This document shows positions 21,972-30,369 of a stretch of DNA of 64,000 bases, in pieces. The stretch lies in NCBI GenBank assembly GCA_001701225.1, contig DAAQ01000004.1, positions 28,237 to 92,236 on the forward strand, in the 5' to 3' direction. The DNA comes from Bacteroidales bacterium H5. GTDB taxonomy: Bacteria; Bacteroidota; Bacteroidia; Bacteroidales; Muribaculaceae. The notes under the pieces are model-generated. The model was not told the origin of the DNA, searched no databases, and was given only the letters and a program-made list of their open reading frames with translations. Position 1 is the first letter of the stretch. The number at the start of each line of letters is the position of its first letter. Both the position numbers and the translations under genes were made by a program.

Positions 21972-23069
21972 TTATCTGAGTTTCACATCCACGCCGTCCT
22001 GCAAGGTTCCGACACCCTCGGTTATGATGACATCACCCACAGACAGCCCTGACTGTACTATATACTGCTTCTTCTCTGCCACCGGCCTGACGGTAAGACG
22101 CACTGCATTGGCCTTACCGTCAACCACCTTGTAGGCATATACTTTGTCCTGCAGCTCGTATGTCGCAGACTGAGGTATCAGCACGACACCCTCCATCTGC
22201 TCGGCAAGACCGATATTGCCCGCGCCTCCGCTATGCAGCAGGCCGTTGCCGTTAGGGAATACGGCCCTCAGCGATACACTTCCCGTGGTCTTGTCGATGA
22301 CACCGCTCATGCTCTCTATACGCCCCTGGGACTCGTATTCAGAGCCGTCATTGAGGTAGAGCCTCACGGACGGCATAGACTTGAGCACGGCATCAGTGCT
22401 TCCATGACGCCTTATCAGGCCTATCATCCTGTTCTCGGGAATAGAGAAATAGACATACATCTCAGAGTTGTCTGATACGGTGGTGAGCGGCGTCTGCATT
22501 CCGGGGCTCACAAGATAGCCCGCGCGATATGGCAACGTGCCGACAACACCGTCGCAGGGGCTTGAAATCACGGTGTATGACAGATTATTACGGGCATCTG
22601 TCACCTGTGCCTCGGCCTGCATACGGGCAGCTTCCGCCACCGACAGTGCATTACGGCTTTTCTTCAGCTCGAATTCAGAGATTACCTTCTGAGAGAAGAG
22701 CTGCTCCTTGCCTTCATAATCAAGCATGGCCGAAGCGACCTCTGCCTTTGCAGACTCAAGGTTTGCAAGAGCTGTCTGTAGAGCTGCCTGATAGGGCACC
22801 TGATCAATCACGAAGAGGGTCTGGCCCTTGTGCACATGCTGTCCCTCCTTTACATCGACCGATACTATTTTCCCTGAAATCTGAGGGATGATCTCGACAT
22901 CCTGCCGGCCCCTGAATGTCGCCGGATATCTGTCAACAATCTCCAATGCAGATTCTGTCACGCTCAGTGACGAATATTCTGTCTCAGGCATCTGTCCGGC
23001 TTCTTTCCTACACCCGGAAAGCATGACCGCGACCAGAAAAAGTAACACGGGAAGCTGTCTTTTTTCCAT
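21972..23069 (-). CDS. RND periplasmic adaptor (AcrA/MexA family)
   Basis: This 365-residue protein has a lipoprotein signal (VAVMLSGC, Cys20), a barrel-sandwich hybrid segment (VDVKEGQHVHKGQTLFVID) and a helical hairpin (ALANLESAKAEVASAMLDYE). It also has the second half-lipoyl block (YTVISSPCDGVVGTLPYRAG). It joins the inner-membrane pump to the outer-membrane duct. It is first in the leftward operon, with a -7 box TAACTTTG at 23,114-23,107. The AraC gene diverges from the same intergenic region and is the likely regulator. Confidence 0.92.
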   Translation of the reverse strand: MEKRQLPVLLFLVAVMLSGCRKEAGQMPETEYSSLSVTESALEIVDRYPATFRGRQDVEIIPQISGKIVSVDVKEGQHVHKGQTLFVIDQVPYQAALQTALANLESAKAEVASAMLDYEGKEQLFSQKVISEFELKKSRNALSVAEAARMQAEAQVTDARNNLSYTVISSPCDGVVGTLPYRAGYLVSPGMQTPLTTVSDNSEMYVYFSIPENRMIGLIRRHGSTDAVLKSMPSVRLYLNDGSEYESQGRIESMSGVIDKTTGSVSLRAVFPNGNGLLHSGGAGNIGLAEQMEGVVLIPQSATYELQDKVYAYKVVDGKANAVRLTVRPVAEKKQYIVQSGLSVGDVIITEGVGTLQDGVDVKLR

Positions 23070-23106
23070 ATTATGATTCTGATTGGCGTTATGGTTTTTC
23101 AGGCTG

Positions 23107-23209
23107 CAAAGTTAGGTCTTATTCACAACCCCACTACAACACAAAACAAAACAGTTATGTCACTTTTGAAAACATAACGTCATTTATTGCCTGACAATCG
23201 CTATATTTG
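23107..23209. promoter_or_regulatory. Divergent promoter region of the RND operon and AraC gene
   Basis: The leftward -7 box is TAACTTTG (23114-23107 on the minus strand). The rightward -7 box is TATATTTG (23,202-23,209), 20 bases before the GTG start. In between, GTTATGT (23,154-23,160) and ACATAAC (23,172-23,178) are perfect inverted repeats with an 11-base spacer, a candidate regulator site. Confidence 0.6.
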
Positions 23210-23228
23210 CGTCATAATTTAAAAGACA

Positions 23229-24053
23229 GTGTCCCATACGCACTACATATCGTCATACGATACAGACCTCCGTGACGACATCGGCAGACCGATGCGTACC
23301 CGTGGTGGCATCCTCATGTTCTGCATCGCAGGATGTGCGGTAGTCGAATATAATTTCACGAGACGGCCATTCAGACGTGGCTGCATGACAGCAATCTTCT
23401 CAGACACGCTCTTCTCGGTCGAGAAGGTGAGCCGGGATTTCCGTGTCAGAATATTCGAGCTATCCGTTTCCCTCGCCGACGAAGCCACATTCCTGTCGAG
23501 CGGCCCGTTTTTCGACTGGCTGGACGAGACACAGGTATTCATCATCCCCGAGACCTACAGAGATACAGTGAGGCTCTGGATCAGAGAAATGGAATGGATT
23601 GAAAAGCATTGTATCTCGGGATACAAGGAAATGATGATGCGCAACCAATGGCAGAATTTTTTCCTCGGATTCAAATCGGTCGTAAGACCCATGCTCGAGA
23701 CAAGGGAAATGAAGACCATAAGCTCGTCAAGACGGCTTTTCAACCAATTCTGCCAATTGCTGTGCGAGAACTGCCGCACACGGCATGACGTAAGGTTTTA
23801 TGCAGACAAACTCTGCATCACCCCCTATTACCTCTCGCGAGTAACATATCTCATATTCAAGGTCTCTCCCAAAGAACTCATTGACCGCCAGCTGATGATG
23901 GAGCTCAAAGCAGCGCTTACCACCACACATCTGACGGTCAAGGAGATTGCAGACAGATTCTGCTTTGAAAGTCCCTCATATCTGGGACGGTATTTCAGGA
24001 AACATGCAGGAATGACACCCATCGAGTACAGGGAGCGACATTCCGGCTCATAG
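23229..24053 (+). CDS. AraC-family transcriptional regulator
   Basis: This 274-residue protein uses a GTG start at 23229. Its N-terminal part is a ligand-sensing cupin-like domain (GGILMFCIAGCAVVEYNFTR). The C-terminal two helix-turn-helix motifs read HDVRFYADKLCITPYYLSRV and TVKEIADRFCFESPSYLGRY, followed by FRKHAGMTPIEYRE, a classic AraC ending. It is divergent from the RND pump operon and likely controls it. Its stop overlaps the convergent hydrolase gene by six bases. Confidence 0.9.
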   Translation: MSHTHYISSYDTDLRDDIGRPMRTRGGILMFCIAGCAVVEYNFTRRPFRRGCMTAIFSDTLFSVEKVSRDFRVRIFELSVSLADEATFLSSGPFFDWLDETQVFIIPETYRDTVRLWIREMEWIEKHCISGYKEMMMRNQWQNFFLGFKSVVRPMLETREMKTISSSRRLFNQFCQLLCENCRTRHDVRFYADKLCITPYYLSRVTYLIFKVSPKELIDRQLMMELKAALTTTHLTVKEIADRFCFESPSYLGRYFRKHAGMTPIEYRERHSGS

Positions 24054-24899
24054 TTCTATGACATGCGGTGTGACGTCGGCGTCATGATTGGCAAGCGACT
24101 CGACACACTCTGCCGCCAGACTCTTCTCCCTGATCCACTGCAGGGATGCAAGCTGCTCCTTGCGGTTGTCGGCTATGCCGGGGAGAATCATCTCCTCCCA
24201 CGACTTTCGGCCGTATGCCCCGTCGGAATCTATAAGCACATAGCGTCCATCGGGATTGGTAATCTTGACAGCCACAAGCCCCTCGGTGTGTCCCGGAATG
24301 TTCACGAGCTGGATGCTGCCGTCGCCAAACAGGTCGTACGAACGGCGGAAAGGGCCCTTGTCACTGTTCCAGGGAAAGAGACCAACAGGCACACCTTCCC
24401 ACCAGCGCTTCTGAAACCTGAACCGGTTAGTCAGAGAAAATTTTCCGACGAATTTCATTTCGGTTTCCGAGACGAGGATATGTCTGGCATCGGCTACCTG
24501 GTGCACACCGCACACATGGTCGCAATCGAGATGTGTCAGGATGACATAATCAATCTCTGATGTCTCCACCCCAAGCGCGCGGAGCTGTTCGTCAACCGCT
24601 TCTCCCGCGGGGAGATAGCCCTGGTTCATAGAGTACAGCACACGCCCGAGCTCGGCAATCTGTGCCTGGCGGTCCAGAACCCCGGCCGGACTTATGCGGC
24701 GGCTCCAGCCGGTGTCGACGAGGACCTTACCCTTGGGATGCTCGATATAATATGCCGATACAGGCATCCATACCCATTGCTTTTTGGAGACACCGATTCC
24801 GGCCACCTTCAGCGCACCTGCGCCATCGGTGTCGAACGGCAGATATGGCGACGTGAAGACACGGCCACAATGCAAAACATGTATCTTTATTGTATTCAT
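24048..24899 (-). CDS. Metallo-beta-lactamase-fold hydrolase, N-acyl-homoserine-lactonase-like
   Basis: This 283-residue cytoplasmic enzyme belongs by motif to the MBL superfamily (LTHLDCDHVCG at 121-131, then IPGHTEG and LIDSDGAYGRK). The family's HxHxDH becomes His123-x-Asp125-x-Asp127-His128 here, with Asp in place of the second His. Related sequences are often called AHL lactonases, but Bacteroidales have no known AHL signals, so another lactone or ester substrate is plausible. It is last in the efflux operon that starts at 29,591, 30 bases after the MFS pump. I cannot tell whether the altered ligand changes metal use. Confidence 0.75.
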   Translation of the reverse strand: MNTIKIHVLHCGRVFTSPYLPFDTDGAGALKVAGIGVSKKQWVWMPVSAYYIEHPKGKVLVDTGWSRRISPAGVLDRQAQIAELGRVLYSMNQGYLPAGEAVDEQLRALGVETSEIDYVILTHLDCDHVCGVHQVADARHILVSETEMKFVGKFSLTNRFRFQKRWWEGVPVGLFPWNSDKGPFRRSYDLFGDGSIQLVNIPGHTEGLVAVKITNPDGRYVLIDSDGAYGRKSWEEMILPGIADNRKEQLASLQWIREKSLAAECVESLANHDADVTPHVIEL

Positions 24900-24929
24900 A
24901 TCCGTATAACAGTTCTATGTCTATCATGT

Positions 24930-26564
24930 TCATGTGGTCTCCTCCCTGTGATAAGGCAGGAACCATACCGCCACAGAGGTGACAAGCAGCAGAATCACTG
25001 TCTGACCCGTAATCTCCTTCATGGCGACTATCGCAGCCTGCACAGCGACACGTCCTCTCAACACTGTGGCAGCCATCTGTTCGGCCTCAAGAGAATCCTT
25101 TCCGGCCGCCTGAGCCATCATCCGGCTTGCGCTGTAGGCTGATACAGCCGCAGTGTTGCCGGGCTCCATATCGTGCGCGAGCCTCGTGATGTGATATTGC
25201 TGTCTGTCATTGAGCCAGTTGGCATATATCGACGAACCGACCACAGGCGCTATGGCATTCCTCATCCATATCATCAGGAAAACAAATGTCGCAAGGTATC
25301 GTGACGGGAGACTCTTCATGCCGAAGGCCGCAACCAGAGAATAGAGCATCAGCAATCCCGTATAATTCAATATCACCGGGAGGGTAAGGTTGGAGAAGAG
25401 GCCCATGGTCTGATATTGGAAATAGAGATATGCATTTGCGGATGCCATAAGGAGGAATCCCGCGACAAATATGACACGGAACCGCACCTTCAGGAGCACA
25501 AGGACTATGGAGAGCAGGAAACCCAGCACACACCCGACGATGGCCCACCGGCTCAGGAACGCGCTGTGCAGGTTGCTGACCGATGTCGACAGATGCGCGT
25601 AAGTCCCGACAAAGATATTGGCCGAATTGAATACCATCGTTATCAGGAACAGCAGCACCGACATCCACACGTTGCGGTATGAGAATATCTCCAGTGGCAG
25701 ATAGCGGTGCGCCCCGTGGTGGGCCATCCTCCATACAACTACGGCGGTGCCGAGGAGAGACAAGGCTGTCGAGAGACGGATGGCACCTGAATGAAACCAG
25801 TCGAGGGTCTTACCGTAGACCAGCACATAAGACATGGCGCACAGGGCTACCCCCATAGCCAGCATATCGGCAAGCATATCCCATTCAAACCTATAGCGGA
25901 CAGGCTTGCGCTCATCCTTCATGGTGCATATCGCCACGACTATACAGACAGCGAGCATCACGACCACAGCATAATATGCGTCCTGCCACCGGTAGTGCCA
26001 TGCAAACCAGGCAGTCACCATATTGCTGGCCTGCGAGATGATGAGTATGTAGAAATAGAGCAGAGGCATCAGCATGGTACGTTTCCGCTCAAGACCATAT
26101 TGTACGTGGGGAGGGGGCTCCTGGGTCATGGTGAACATGGCCAGGGTATCCATGCCCGTGACATATGGCGCTATGGTAAATGTGCAGTTGAGCATCACTA
26201 TGATGCGGACTATCCCTGTGAGGAGACATGCGCCCAGCATAACCGGCAGGGATGTCGTGACGGCACAGCACAGATTCAAGACAATCAGGAGAGCGAAACA
26301 CCTGATGTATGTCTCCCTGACACGCCGCGCCTCAAGGAAACGCACCATGAAGGGTGGAAAAAGGCACATCCCGATGCTGGTGAAAATGGCGGCAAGCTGT
26401 ATGTCTTCCGTCCACATGCCTGTCGACCCGGCCATCTCGCTGATATTGCTCAGATATGCTCCTCCCGAGAATGTCGGGGGCACAAACATGAGGAGCAATA
26501 TCAGGATTCCGAGCGGGCGAGGCACCCAGTCATGAAACGGGGCATTGCTCCTGTGCTCAGTCAT
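24930..26564 (-). CDS. MFS multidrug exporter (EmrB/DHA2-like)
   Basis: This 544-residue membrane protein has about 14 hydrophobic segments, with a first TM (PLGILILLLMFVPPTFSGGA), a motif-A-like loop (RFLEARRVRE), and long central and C-terminal TM blocks. The 14-TM DHA2 group works with EmrA adaptors and TolC ducts. The start overlaps the adaptor stop by eight bases. Near the middle it has an uncommon polar stretch (PPPHVQYGLERKRTML). It belongs to the operon with the TolC-like and lactonase-like genes. Confidence 0.85.
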   Translation of the reverse strand: MTEHRSNAPFHDWVPRPLGILILLLMFVPPTFSGGAYLSNISEMAGSTGMWTEDIQLAAIFTSIGMCLFPPFMVRFLEARRVRETYIRCFALLIVLNLCCAVTTSLPVMLGACLLTGIVRIIVMLNCTFTIAPYVTGMDTLAMFTMTQEPPPHVQYGLERKRTMLMPLLYFYILIISQASNMVTAWFAWHYRWQDAYYAVVVMLAVCIVVAICTMKDERKPVRYRFEWDMLADMLAMGVALCAMSYVLVYGKTLDWFHSGAIRLSTALSLLGTAVVVWRMAHHGAHRYLPLEIFSYRNVWMSVLLFLITMVFNSANIFVGTYAHLSTSVSNLHSAFLSRWAIVGCVLGFLLSIVLVLLKVRFRVIFVAGFLLMASANAYLYFQYQTMGLFSNLTLPVILNYTGLLMLYSLVAAFGMKSLPSRYLATFVFLMIWMRNAIAPVVGSSIYANWLNDRQQYHITRLAHDMEPGNTAAVSAYSASRMMAQAAGKDSLEAEQMAATVLRGRVAVQAAIVAMKEITGQTVILLLVTSVAVWFLPYHREETT

Positions 26565-27585
26565 GGCTGTCCCGCTTCACGTCTACCTTCACCACACACA
26601 TCATTCCCGCGGCGGCATCTGTGCCGATCGGCTCGTCAAAATCGATCCTGACCGGGATGCGCTGCTGTATCTTCACAAAATTTCCGGCGGCATTGTCGAC
26701 GGGAATCATCGAGTATTTCGACCCCGTTGCAGGGCTCAGGGATATCACGGTACCCCTGAACACATGTCCGGGCAGGGCGTCGATTGCAATCTCCACAGGC
26801 TGTCCCTCGCGGATACGTCCTATCTGTGTCTCCTTGAAATTGGCTACGACCCATTTCCTGTTGTCGGGGACAATGGTCGTGATTGTCTGGCCGGGGTTCA
26901 CGAGCTGGCCGGTCTCGATGTTGCGGCGTCCGAGCCACCCGTCTGCTGGTGCGGTTATCACGGTGTAGCTGAGATTCAGCTCAGCCATCTCAAGCGCAGC
27001 CTCGGCCCTCAGCACGGCAGCCTCGGCGTTATGCTGCCTCTGGCTCACCTCAGAGACCGACGACCGTGCGGCCTCACGCTGGCGCCGCATGGCCACGACC
27101 CGGGCCCGTGCCATATCGAGCTCCGTCTTATATTGTTCCACTGTCACGGGTGTGGCGGCTTTCTTCTCGAGCAGTCTGGAATAGCGGGCATAGTCCCGTT
27201 CCAGCTTGGCGACACGCAACTCGGCCTCCTCGATAGAAGCATCATAGACCGTAGCACTGTTTGTAGCGGTATTTAGGCTATTGCCCGCGGCCTTGCGTCC
27301 GCTGCGGGCATCCATCACGGCGGCCTGCGCCTGCTTCAATGCTATCCGATATTCGCGGTCATCAATGACCATCAAGGTGTCACCCTTTTTCACTTTCTGG
27401 TTCTCTGTAAAACGTATCTCCCTGATATAGCCCGGCACCTTCACGTTGATTGGAGAGATGTACTGCTCAATCTGGGCGTCATCTGTCTTCTCATAGGCAC
27501 TGTCGGTAAACATAGACACGATTATGGCGATGGCGGCAATGAGGATTATCACAGCCACACCGTTGACAATAGTTTTCTTTTTCAT
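26557..27585 (-). CDS. EmrA/HlyD-family membrane-fusion protein
   Basis: This 342-residue protein has one N-terminal TM (TIVNGVAVIILIAAIAIIVS), a lipoyl half-motif (KVPGYIREIRFTENQKVKKG), a long coiled-coil hairpin (PVTVEQYKTELDMARARVVA to AALEMAELNL) and the closing half-motif (YTVITAPADGWLGRRNIETG). It links the MFS pump to the TolC-like duct. It is located 13 bases after the duct gene and overlaps the pump gene. Confidence 0.9.
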   Translation of the reverse strand: MKKKTIVNGVAVIILIAAIAIIVSMFTDSAYEKTDDAQIEQYISPINVKVPGYIREIRFTENQKVKKGDTLMVIDDREYRIALKQAQAAVMDARSGRKAAGNSLNTATNSATVYDASIEEAELRVAKLERDYARYSRLLEKKAATPVTVEQYKTELDMARARVVAMRRQREAARSSVSEVSQRQHNAEAAVLRAEAALEMAELNLSYTVITAPADGWLGRRNIETGQLVNPGQTITTIVPDNRKWVVANFKETQIGRIREGQPVEIAIDALPGHVFRGTVISLSPATGSKYSMIPVDNAAGNFVKIQQRIPVRIDFDEPIGTDAAAGMMCVVKVDVKRDSHD

Positions 27586-27598
27586 AATCCGTTATGGT

Positions 27599-28939
27599 TC
27601 ATTCTGTAAGCAGTGATAGATTGCCTGAGAGGCGGAGCAATTCGAGCCGGGCAAGAAAGAACTGGCAATGAGCCTCGACACACGACGACTGGGCCGTGCG
27701 CATCTGCATCTCGTCCTGCAGCAGCGATGTCATGCTGCTCACCCCTTCCCGGTATTGTTCGGCAGTAAGGGCATAGACAGACTCGGCCTGACGGTAGCTC
27801 TGCTGTTGCGTCCTATAGACCTCGAGATTATGCTCCAGGCGCAGACGCGCATTCTCATATTCGGTATCGAGCCTGTCGCGCAACATCTCATAGTGGTTTG
27901 ATGCCTGTCTGGCCTCGATACGGTAACGGGCTATCTCATGCCGCTTTGAATTGGCGTCAAATATAGGGATGTTCACCGACACTCCGATAAAGCTGTTGCC
28001 AAACCAGTTGCCGGAGGCCGCGGACGTATGGAAAAAATGGCTGAACCGATCCTGATACCCTACCCCGCCGAGATATGCCGTCAGTCCGACAGACGGCAGA
28101 TAGCCCGCACGGACAGCACGCATCCGTCTGTCCACGAGCTGCTGCTGTTCTCTGGCCAGCAGCAGCTCCGGCAACTCGCCGGTTACCCCGGTGCCGTCCG
28201 GCTGCCATGCCACCTCGGGAGTCCGGGCAATCTCAATATCATGCTCGGGAGGCAGGTCGAGGAGATATTTCAGCATATTGAGCTGCTGCATATAAAGCAT
28301 GGAATATGTGCCTCTGGCAGCCCTGAGGTTCTGCATGTTTATCTCTATCCTGCTGAGATCGACCTCAAGCACGACACCCTGGTCATACAGAGCCTTGGTG
28401 ATATGGTATAGCTCTTCCATCCTCGATATGTTGCCGTCAAGGAGGATGCCCTGCTCCAGCGAGCACCCGGCCATATAATAGAGCGTAGCTATGCGGACAG
28501 TAAGCTCCTCGACCCCTTTGCTGTATGAGAGCGATGATATGCGCTCGACCGTCTTGGCCACATCGACCGATGCAAATATAGTGCGGTTATACAGCGGCAC
28601 ATCCATGCGGATACCGGCATTGGCATTATACGGCATGCTCTTAATCTTCTGCCATGCAGGATTGTCCTGGAAATCATTTCCAAGCAGTGTCCCGGTGGTC
28701 ACATTGACAGGATTCATGACAAAGCCTGTAAGCTGGAACGCACCGTTTATGACAGGGAGGAGTCTCGAACGGTTCTGCGTGACGGCGATACGGCTTCTGT
28801 CAATATCCAGCCGCGAATTGAGCAGCTCACGGTTATTCTCCAGACCGATCCGTATGCAGTCACTCAGTGTCAGCACCTGTGATGACGCACCACACACCGT
28901 GAGAAGGCAGCCCAGACATATTATCAGTGTCCTTTTCAT
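27599..28939 (-). CDS. TolC-family outer-membrane channel
   Basis: This 446-residue protein has a cleavable signal (MKRTLIICLGCLLTVCGASS), then two TolC repeats with long coiled-coil segments (LENNRELLNSRLDIDRSRIA and ERISSLSYSKGVEELTVRIA) and ends in beta/helical parts (EAHCQFFLARLELLRLSGNL). It lacks a lipobox, unlike the RND duct at 17,403. It is first of the three export genes and starts 10 bases after the NAD(P)-binding gene, so the four genes share a transcript. Confidence 0.9.
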   Translation of the reverse strand: MKRTLIICLGCLLTVCGASSQVLTLSDCIRIGLENNRELLNSRLDIDRSRIAVTQNRSRLLPVINGAFQLTGFVMNPVNVTTGTLLGNDFQDNPAWQKIKSMPYNANAGIRMDVPLYNRTIFASVDVAKTVERISSLSYSKGVEELTVRIATLYYMAGCSLEQGILLDGNISRMEELYHITKALYDQGVVLEVDLSRIEINMQNLRAARGTYSMLYMQQLNMLKYLLDLPPEHDIEIARTPEVAWQPDGTGVTGELPELLLAREQQQLVDRRMRAVRAGYLPSVGLTAYLGGVGYQDRFSHFFHTSAASGNWFGNSFIGVSVNIPIFDANSKRHEIARYRIEARQASNHYEMLRDRLDTEYENARLRLEHNLEVYRTQQQSYRQAESVYALTAEQYREGVSSMTSLLQDEMQMRTAQSSCVEAHCQFFLARLELLRLSGNLSLLTE

Positions 28940-28949
28940 CGCAGTGTGC

Positions 28950-29591
28950 TCAGTCGCTTACAGTCGGACATTCGTGCAAGTAGCTGCGGTCCTTTATCAT
29001 CCTGACCATGAAATCTGCGAGACCGTCGGCCGAGATGGTGAAACCTATCCCTTTGCCATCCAGACTCGCCTTGATTTTCCCTGTGGGCTTACGCTCCTTT
29101 ACAGTGGTTCCACGCACCACCGTCCAGTCGAGATTGCTCTTGAAGATATCTGCCTCCATGCGGTTTTTGTCATCTATGATCGGGATAAACCATCTCTGGA
29201 ACAGCGGCATTATGACACGCCGGTATATTGCGGGGAGGAAAGCTATGCTGTCACCCGCACCGATGACACTTATGGCGACGTACCTCTTGATTCCGGCACG
29301 CTCCATGCAGCGCATTATCACCCGGTTCGCATCCGACACAACCGTGGTTTTCCTGCCATCCCCTTTGCCTCCGATGCCAATGGTCTGTATGACGGCCTCG
29401 CTCCCGTCGAGGGCCCTCTGCACGTCGGCCGGATTAATCACCTCGCCGACAAAAACATGTAGCCGGGAATCATTCTCATTTATTTTCTCGGGATGCCGGG
29501 TCAGCACATTGACCTCATATCCGCAATCGAGCAGATGTCTCAGCACTGCCCGTCCAACGATACCTGTCGCACCAAAAAGAGTAACTTTCAT
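28950..29591 (-). CDS. NAD(P)-binding NmrA/atypical SDR protein
   Basis: The start is set at ATG 29591; a longer frame from 29672 would cross the -7 box. The 213-residue product has the Rossmann dinucleotide site MKVTLFGATGIVGRAV (GxxGxxG), a VIQTIGIGGKGD loop and YVAISVIGAGDS, typical of NmrA-like and quinone-reductase-like sensors or reductases. It lacks the usual SDR YxxxK catalytic pair, so it may sense redox state or modify a toxic quinone. It is the first gene of the efflux operon and has a promoter (TAATTTTG, 29,614-29,607 minus). Confidence 0.75.
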   Translation of the reverse strand: MKVTLFGATGIVGRAVLRHLLDCGYEVNVLTRHPEKINENDSRLHVFVGEVINPADVQRALDGSEAVIQTIGIGGKGDGRKTTVVSDANRVIMRCMERAGIKRYVAISVIGAGDSIAFLPAIYRRVIMPLFQRWFIPIIDDKNRMEADIFKSNLDWTVVRGTTVKERKPTGKIKASLDGKGIGFTISADGLADFMVRMIKDRSYLHECPTVSD

Positions 29592-29606
29592 ATCTTTTTT
29601 TTGGTG

Positions 29607-29614
29607 CAAAATTA
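29607..29614 (-). promoter_or_regulatory. -7 box of the NmrA-efflux operon
   Basis: TAATTTTG on the minus strand, about 16 bases before the ATG at 29591. It lies between the Crp-like gene and the operon it probably controls. Confidence 0.6.
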
Positions 29615-29658
29615 GCTCTATCCCTTCACCCGCGACTGACACATTTGTGTCATTATCA

Positions 29659-30258
29659 TCATTTGCCTGCAAGTATTTTCTTGCGGATTCTCGTGAGGCT
29701 CTGACGCTCTATGCCGAGATACGACGACAGGTCCGTGACCGACACCCTTGATGCTATGTTGGATTTTTCAGAAAGGAACCTGCGGTAACGGTCCTCAGCC
29801 CTGAGAAACAGGAAACTCTCTGTGCGACGCTCCCAGTCAGTAAATATCTCACCAAGCGCCAGACGGTAGAACCGTTCTACGGCGTGGCTCCTATCACATA
29901 GCCTGTCAAGTACCTCGATCGGAAGGGAGAGATACTCGACAGGCTCGATGGCCTGGAAATAGAATCGGCTCGGGAGCGAGCGGGTCGTCGAGAGATAATC
30001 TGTGAACAGGCGCCCTTCCTCCATGAAATTGACGGTAATCTCGTTGCCTGCGTCATCTACATAGAAGGCCCTGACAAGGCCGGACACCACATAATGCAGA
30101 TGCCTGACACGCTCGCCGGCCTGGATGATGAACTGACGCGCAGACAGAGTGTGCTCTGTCAGACATCCGATGATGTCCGAGAGGGCGGCCTCTGAAATCC
30201 AGTCTACGCGCGCCCTGATTTTCTCCCGCAGGTAATCATATCGGCTATTCCTTTCCAT
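29659..30258 (-). CDS. Crp/Fnr-family regulator
   Basis: This 199-residue protein has a cyclic-nucleotide-binding-like N-terminal domain (FIIQAGERVRHLHYVVSGLV and NEITVNFMEEGRLFTDYLST). The C-terminal winged helix is short (VSVTDLSSYLGIERQSLTRI, RKKILAGK). The cyclic-nucleotide phosphate site is not conserved enough to claim cAMP binding. It lies upstream of the efflux operon on the same strand and is a likely activator or repressor of it. Confidence 0.85.
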   Translation of the reverse strand: MERNSRYDYLREKIRARVDWISEAALSDIIGCLTEHTLSARQFIIQAGERVRHLHYVVSGLVRAFYVDDAGNEITVNFMEEGRLFTDYLSTTRSLPSRFYFQAIEPVEYLSLPIEVLDRLCDRSHAVERFYRLALGEIFTDWERRTESFLFLRAEDRYRRFLSEKSNIASRVSVTDLSSYLGIERQSLTRIRKKILAGK

Positions 30259-30310
30259 ACAGTTGCAAAATTACAAAAAAGCGGATAAACCGGGAAACCG
30301 AAACGACAAA

Positions 30311-30346
30311 ATGCGTGCCCGGATGGCCGGGCCATCGGGACACGCA
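30311..30346 (-). terminator. Terminator after the leftward MFS carrier
   Basis: ATGCGTG...GGATGGC pairs with GCCATC...CACGCAT (30,311-30,346) with minor internal mismatches; the leftward strand then reads TTTTGTCG. It lies just past the stop at 30,370. Confidence 0.65.
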
Positions 30347-30369
30347 TCATATCATTTGCAACCGGGAGT

